From assembly GCF_007993935.1 (NCBI RefSeq), contig NZ_VITY01000001.1, positions 186,001-250,000 on the forward strand: 64,000 bases of DNA, written 5' to 3'. Below, one piece after another: positions 62,843 through 64,000 of this stretch (positions within the stretch are counted from its first letter, which is position 1; every line of letters begins with the position of its first letter). The DNA is from Bradyrhizobium macuxiense. GTDB lineage: Bacteria; Pseudomonadota; Alphaproteobacteria; Rhizobiales; Xanthobacteraceae. A model generated the notes under the pieces. That model was not told where the DNA came from. It ran no database searches and worked only from the letters and a program-made list of their open reading frames with translations. A program made the translations under genes and the position numbers.

Positions 62843-63737
62843 ACCAGCCCAGCACGCGCCCGTCGATCAGCAGCAGCGCGCTTGATATCACCAGCGCGCC
62901 GATGATCTCGCGCGGCGCGATCGGCTCGCCGAGGACAAGGTAGCCGAGCAGCATCGCGGTGACCGGAATCAGCAACGTCACCAGCATCACATTGGTCGCG
63001 CCGGAGCGCTGCAGGATCTGGAAGAACACGATATAGGCCAGCGCCGTCGACAGTGCCGCCAGCCCGAGCACGGCGAGCCACGTGGTCGGATGCGGCATCG
63101 GCAGCAGCCAGGGACGGTCGGTTAGGGCTGCGATCGGCGCCATCATCACGGCCGATGTCATCATCTGGAACGTCGCCGTGCCCAAGGGCGGCACGCGCTG
63201 CGGCAGCCGCCGCCCGACCAGCGCCGCGACGCCATAGCTGAACGCACCCGCGAGGCACAGCAGGATGCCGATGCCCTGGCGGCTCTCGAAGCCGAGCGCA
63301 TCGCCATGCAGGATCGCGACCCCGATCAGCCCGACCACCACGCCCGCGACACGGCGCGCCTGCAACTTCTCCTCGCCGGCCGCTGCCATGATGATCACCG
63401 CGAACAGCGGCGTCGTTGCGTTGAGGATCGAGGCCAGCCCGCTCGGAATATAGGTCTGCCCGAACACGATCAGCGAGAACGGCAGCACGTTATTGAACAG
63501 CCCCATCGCGAAGAACGGCGCCCAGGCGGAGGCGCCGCGCGGCCACTCGATCTTCGCGGCGCGCAGCAGCGGCAGCAGGATGATGGTGCCGAGCACCACG
63601 CGCAGCAGCACCAGGGTCAGCGGCGGCAATTCGCGCAGGATCACGCCGTTGAAGAAGAACGAGCCGCCCCAGAGCACCGACAGCAGGCCAAGCAGGCCCC
63701 AGTCGCGGCGATCGATCCTGTTATCGGTGGAAGGCAT
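62802..63737 (-). CDS. EamA-family (DMT superfamily) permease
   Basis: The 311-residue inner-membrane protein has ten helices in two EamA repeats (WGGSFFFNGVILRELPPLTLVLLRV; LGYLVLGEPIAPREIIGALVI). The DMT group exports amino acids, metabolites or drugs, and the substrate is unknown. Its end overlaps the convergent carbamoyltransferase gene by 41 bases, which is tight but consistent with both ends being real. The ATG at 63737 follows a weak site. Confidence 0.9.
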   Translation of the reverse strand: MPSTDNRIDRRDWGLLGLLSVLWGGSFFFNGVILRELPPLTLVLLRVVLGTIILLPLLRAAKIEWPRGASAWAPFFAMGLFNNVLPFSLIVFGQTYIPSGLASILNATTPLFAVIIMAAAGEEKLQARRVAGVVVGLIGVAILHGDALGFESRQGIGILLCLAGAFSYGVAALVGRRLPQRVPPLGTATFQMMTSAVMMAPIAALTDRPWLLPMPHPTTWLAVLGLAALSTALAYIVFFQILQRSGATNVMLVTLLIPVTAMLLGYLVLGEPIAPREIIGALVISSALLLIDGRVLGWFSRAPASTPHTIR

Positions 63738-63821
63738 GTCGGGCTCTCGCCAGCGCTGTCACAGGTGACTAGCGTGGCGCCGCGAATATTCCCACCCGAT
63801 TTCCGTGAATGGCGGCCCTGC

Positions 63822-64000
63822 CTATTTCGGCCGCGACACGATCTCGATCATCTGGCCTTCGTCGCCGTCCGGCGCGTGGGCCTTGGCCTTGTCGTAGGCG
63901 GCAAGCGCGGCGCGGCTCACCGGCACCCCAGGCAACAGCGTTTCGGCCAGCCGCACGGCATATTCCGCATCCTTGTGACGCAGCGCCGCCGTGAACGACG
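63822..64000 (-). CDS. NAD(P)-binding 3-hydroxyisobutyrate dehydrogenase-family protein (C-terminal fragment)
   Basis: Only the last 58 or so residues are present; the gene continues beyond the window. They read ALRHKDAEYAVRLAETLLPG, VPVSRAALAAYDKAKAHAP and end SRPK. The KD-x-x-x-A motif and the short C-terminal tail fit the NAD-binding domain 11 of hydroxyisobutyrate/beta-hydroxyacid dehydrogenases. The assignment is from the end alone. Confidence 0.6.
   Translation of the reverse strand, partial: SFTAALRHKDAEYAVRLAETLLPGVPVSRAALAAYDKAKAHAPDGDEGQMIEIVSRPK

Overview
The window is chromosomal DNA of a high-GC alphaproteobacterium, most probably Bradyrhizobium or a close relative. This rests on gene content and order, not on a search. 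Supporting features are two Omp25/RopB-type beta-barrel proteins sharing the mature start ADLAARPYTKAP, a SUF operon with two cysteine desulfurases, a class I PHA synthase, a NodU-like carbamoyltransferase, and palindromic intergenic repeats. I saw no rRNA, tRNA, CRISPR array, transposase or integrase. About 58 protein genes are supported, with one partial gene at each end.

1-15 kb is mostly minus-strand metabolism: an SDR fragment, recJ, a type II haloacid dehalogenase, glpX, homoserine dehydrogenase and an aminotransferase. A small lipoprotein gene, phaC and a MAPEG protein follow. Next comes a minus-strand arginine segment holding a PaiB-like FMN-binding protein and two different argC genes in tandem (long and short type), then a methyltransferase. 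A candidate Arg-rich leader peptide lies upstream of it. A Tat-exported metallo-beta-lactamase-fold protein and a DedA protein end this part.

15-29 kb holds a small membrane protein, parE, two convergent outer-membrane paralogues around an SDR gene, an FAD monooxygenase, a secreted caspase-fold protein, an AraC regulator, a DEAD-box helicase and a diguanylate cyclase.

28.4-36 kb holds a TfoX-like protein with a histone-H1-like tail and the SUF iron-sulfur operon, read right to left: NifS-like desulfurase, sufB, sufC, sufD, sufS, sufT, sufA. 36-44 kb holds an alpha/beta hydrolase with a FixK-like box, an SMR pump and GST pair behind three repeated ATGCA-N2-TGCAT operators, anmK, tyrS, an MFS transporter, a small secreted protein, an AraC regulator and a SnoaL-like protein. 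44-50 kb holds a 1206-residue AsmA/DUF3971 protein, a peroxiredoxin with an H1-like N-terminus and an M23 peptidase.

50.5-59 kb is the most unusual part. A DUF5666 and a DUF6502 protein are divergent from a 144-residue protein that weakly resembles a MerR-type DNA-binding domain. The same pair of palindromic operators, each with a sigma70-like promoter, occurs before that gene and again before an operon. The operon encodes a 73-residue peptide, a one-chain fusion of a GT4 glycosyltransferase with an ABC-2 polysaccharide export permease, its ATPase, a second glycosyltransferase and an O-antigen ligase-type protein. I infer a surface-polysaccharide system with its own local regulator. 59-64 kb holds a branched-chain amino acid type binding protein, the carbamoyltransferase, an EamA transporter and the end of a dehydrogenase gene.
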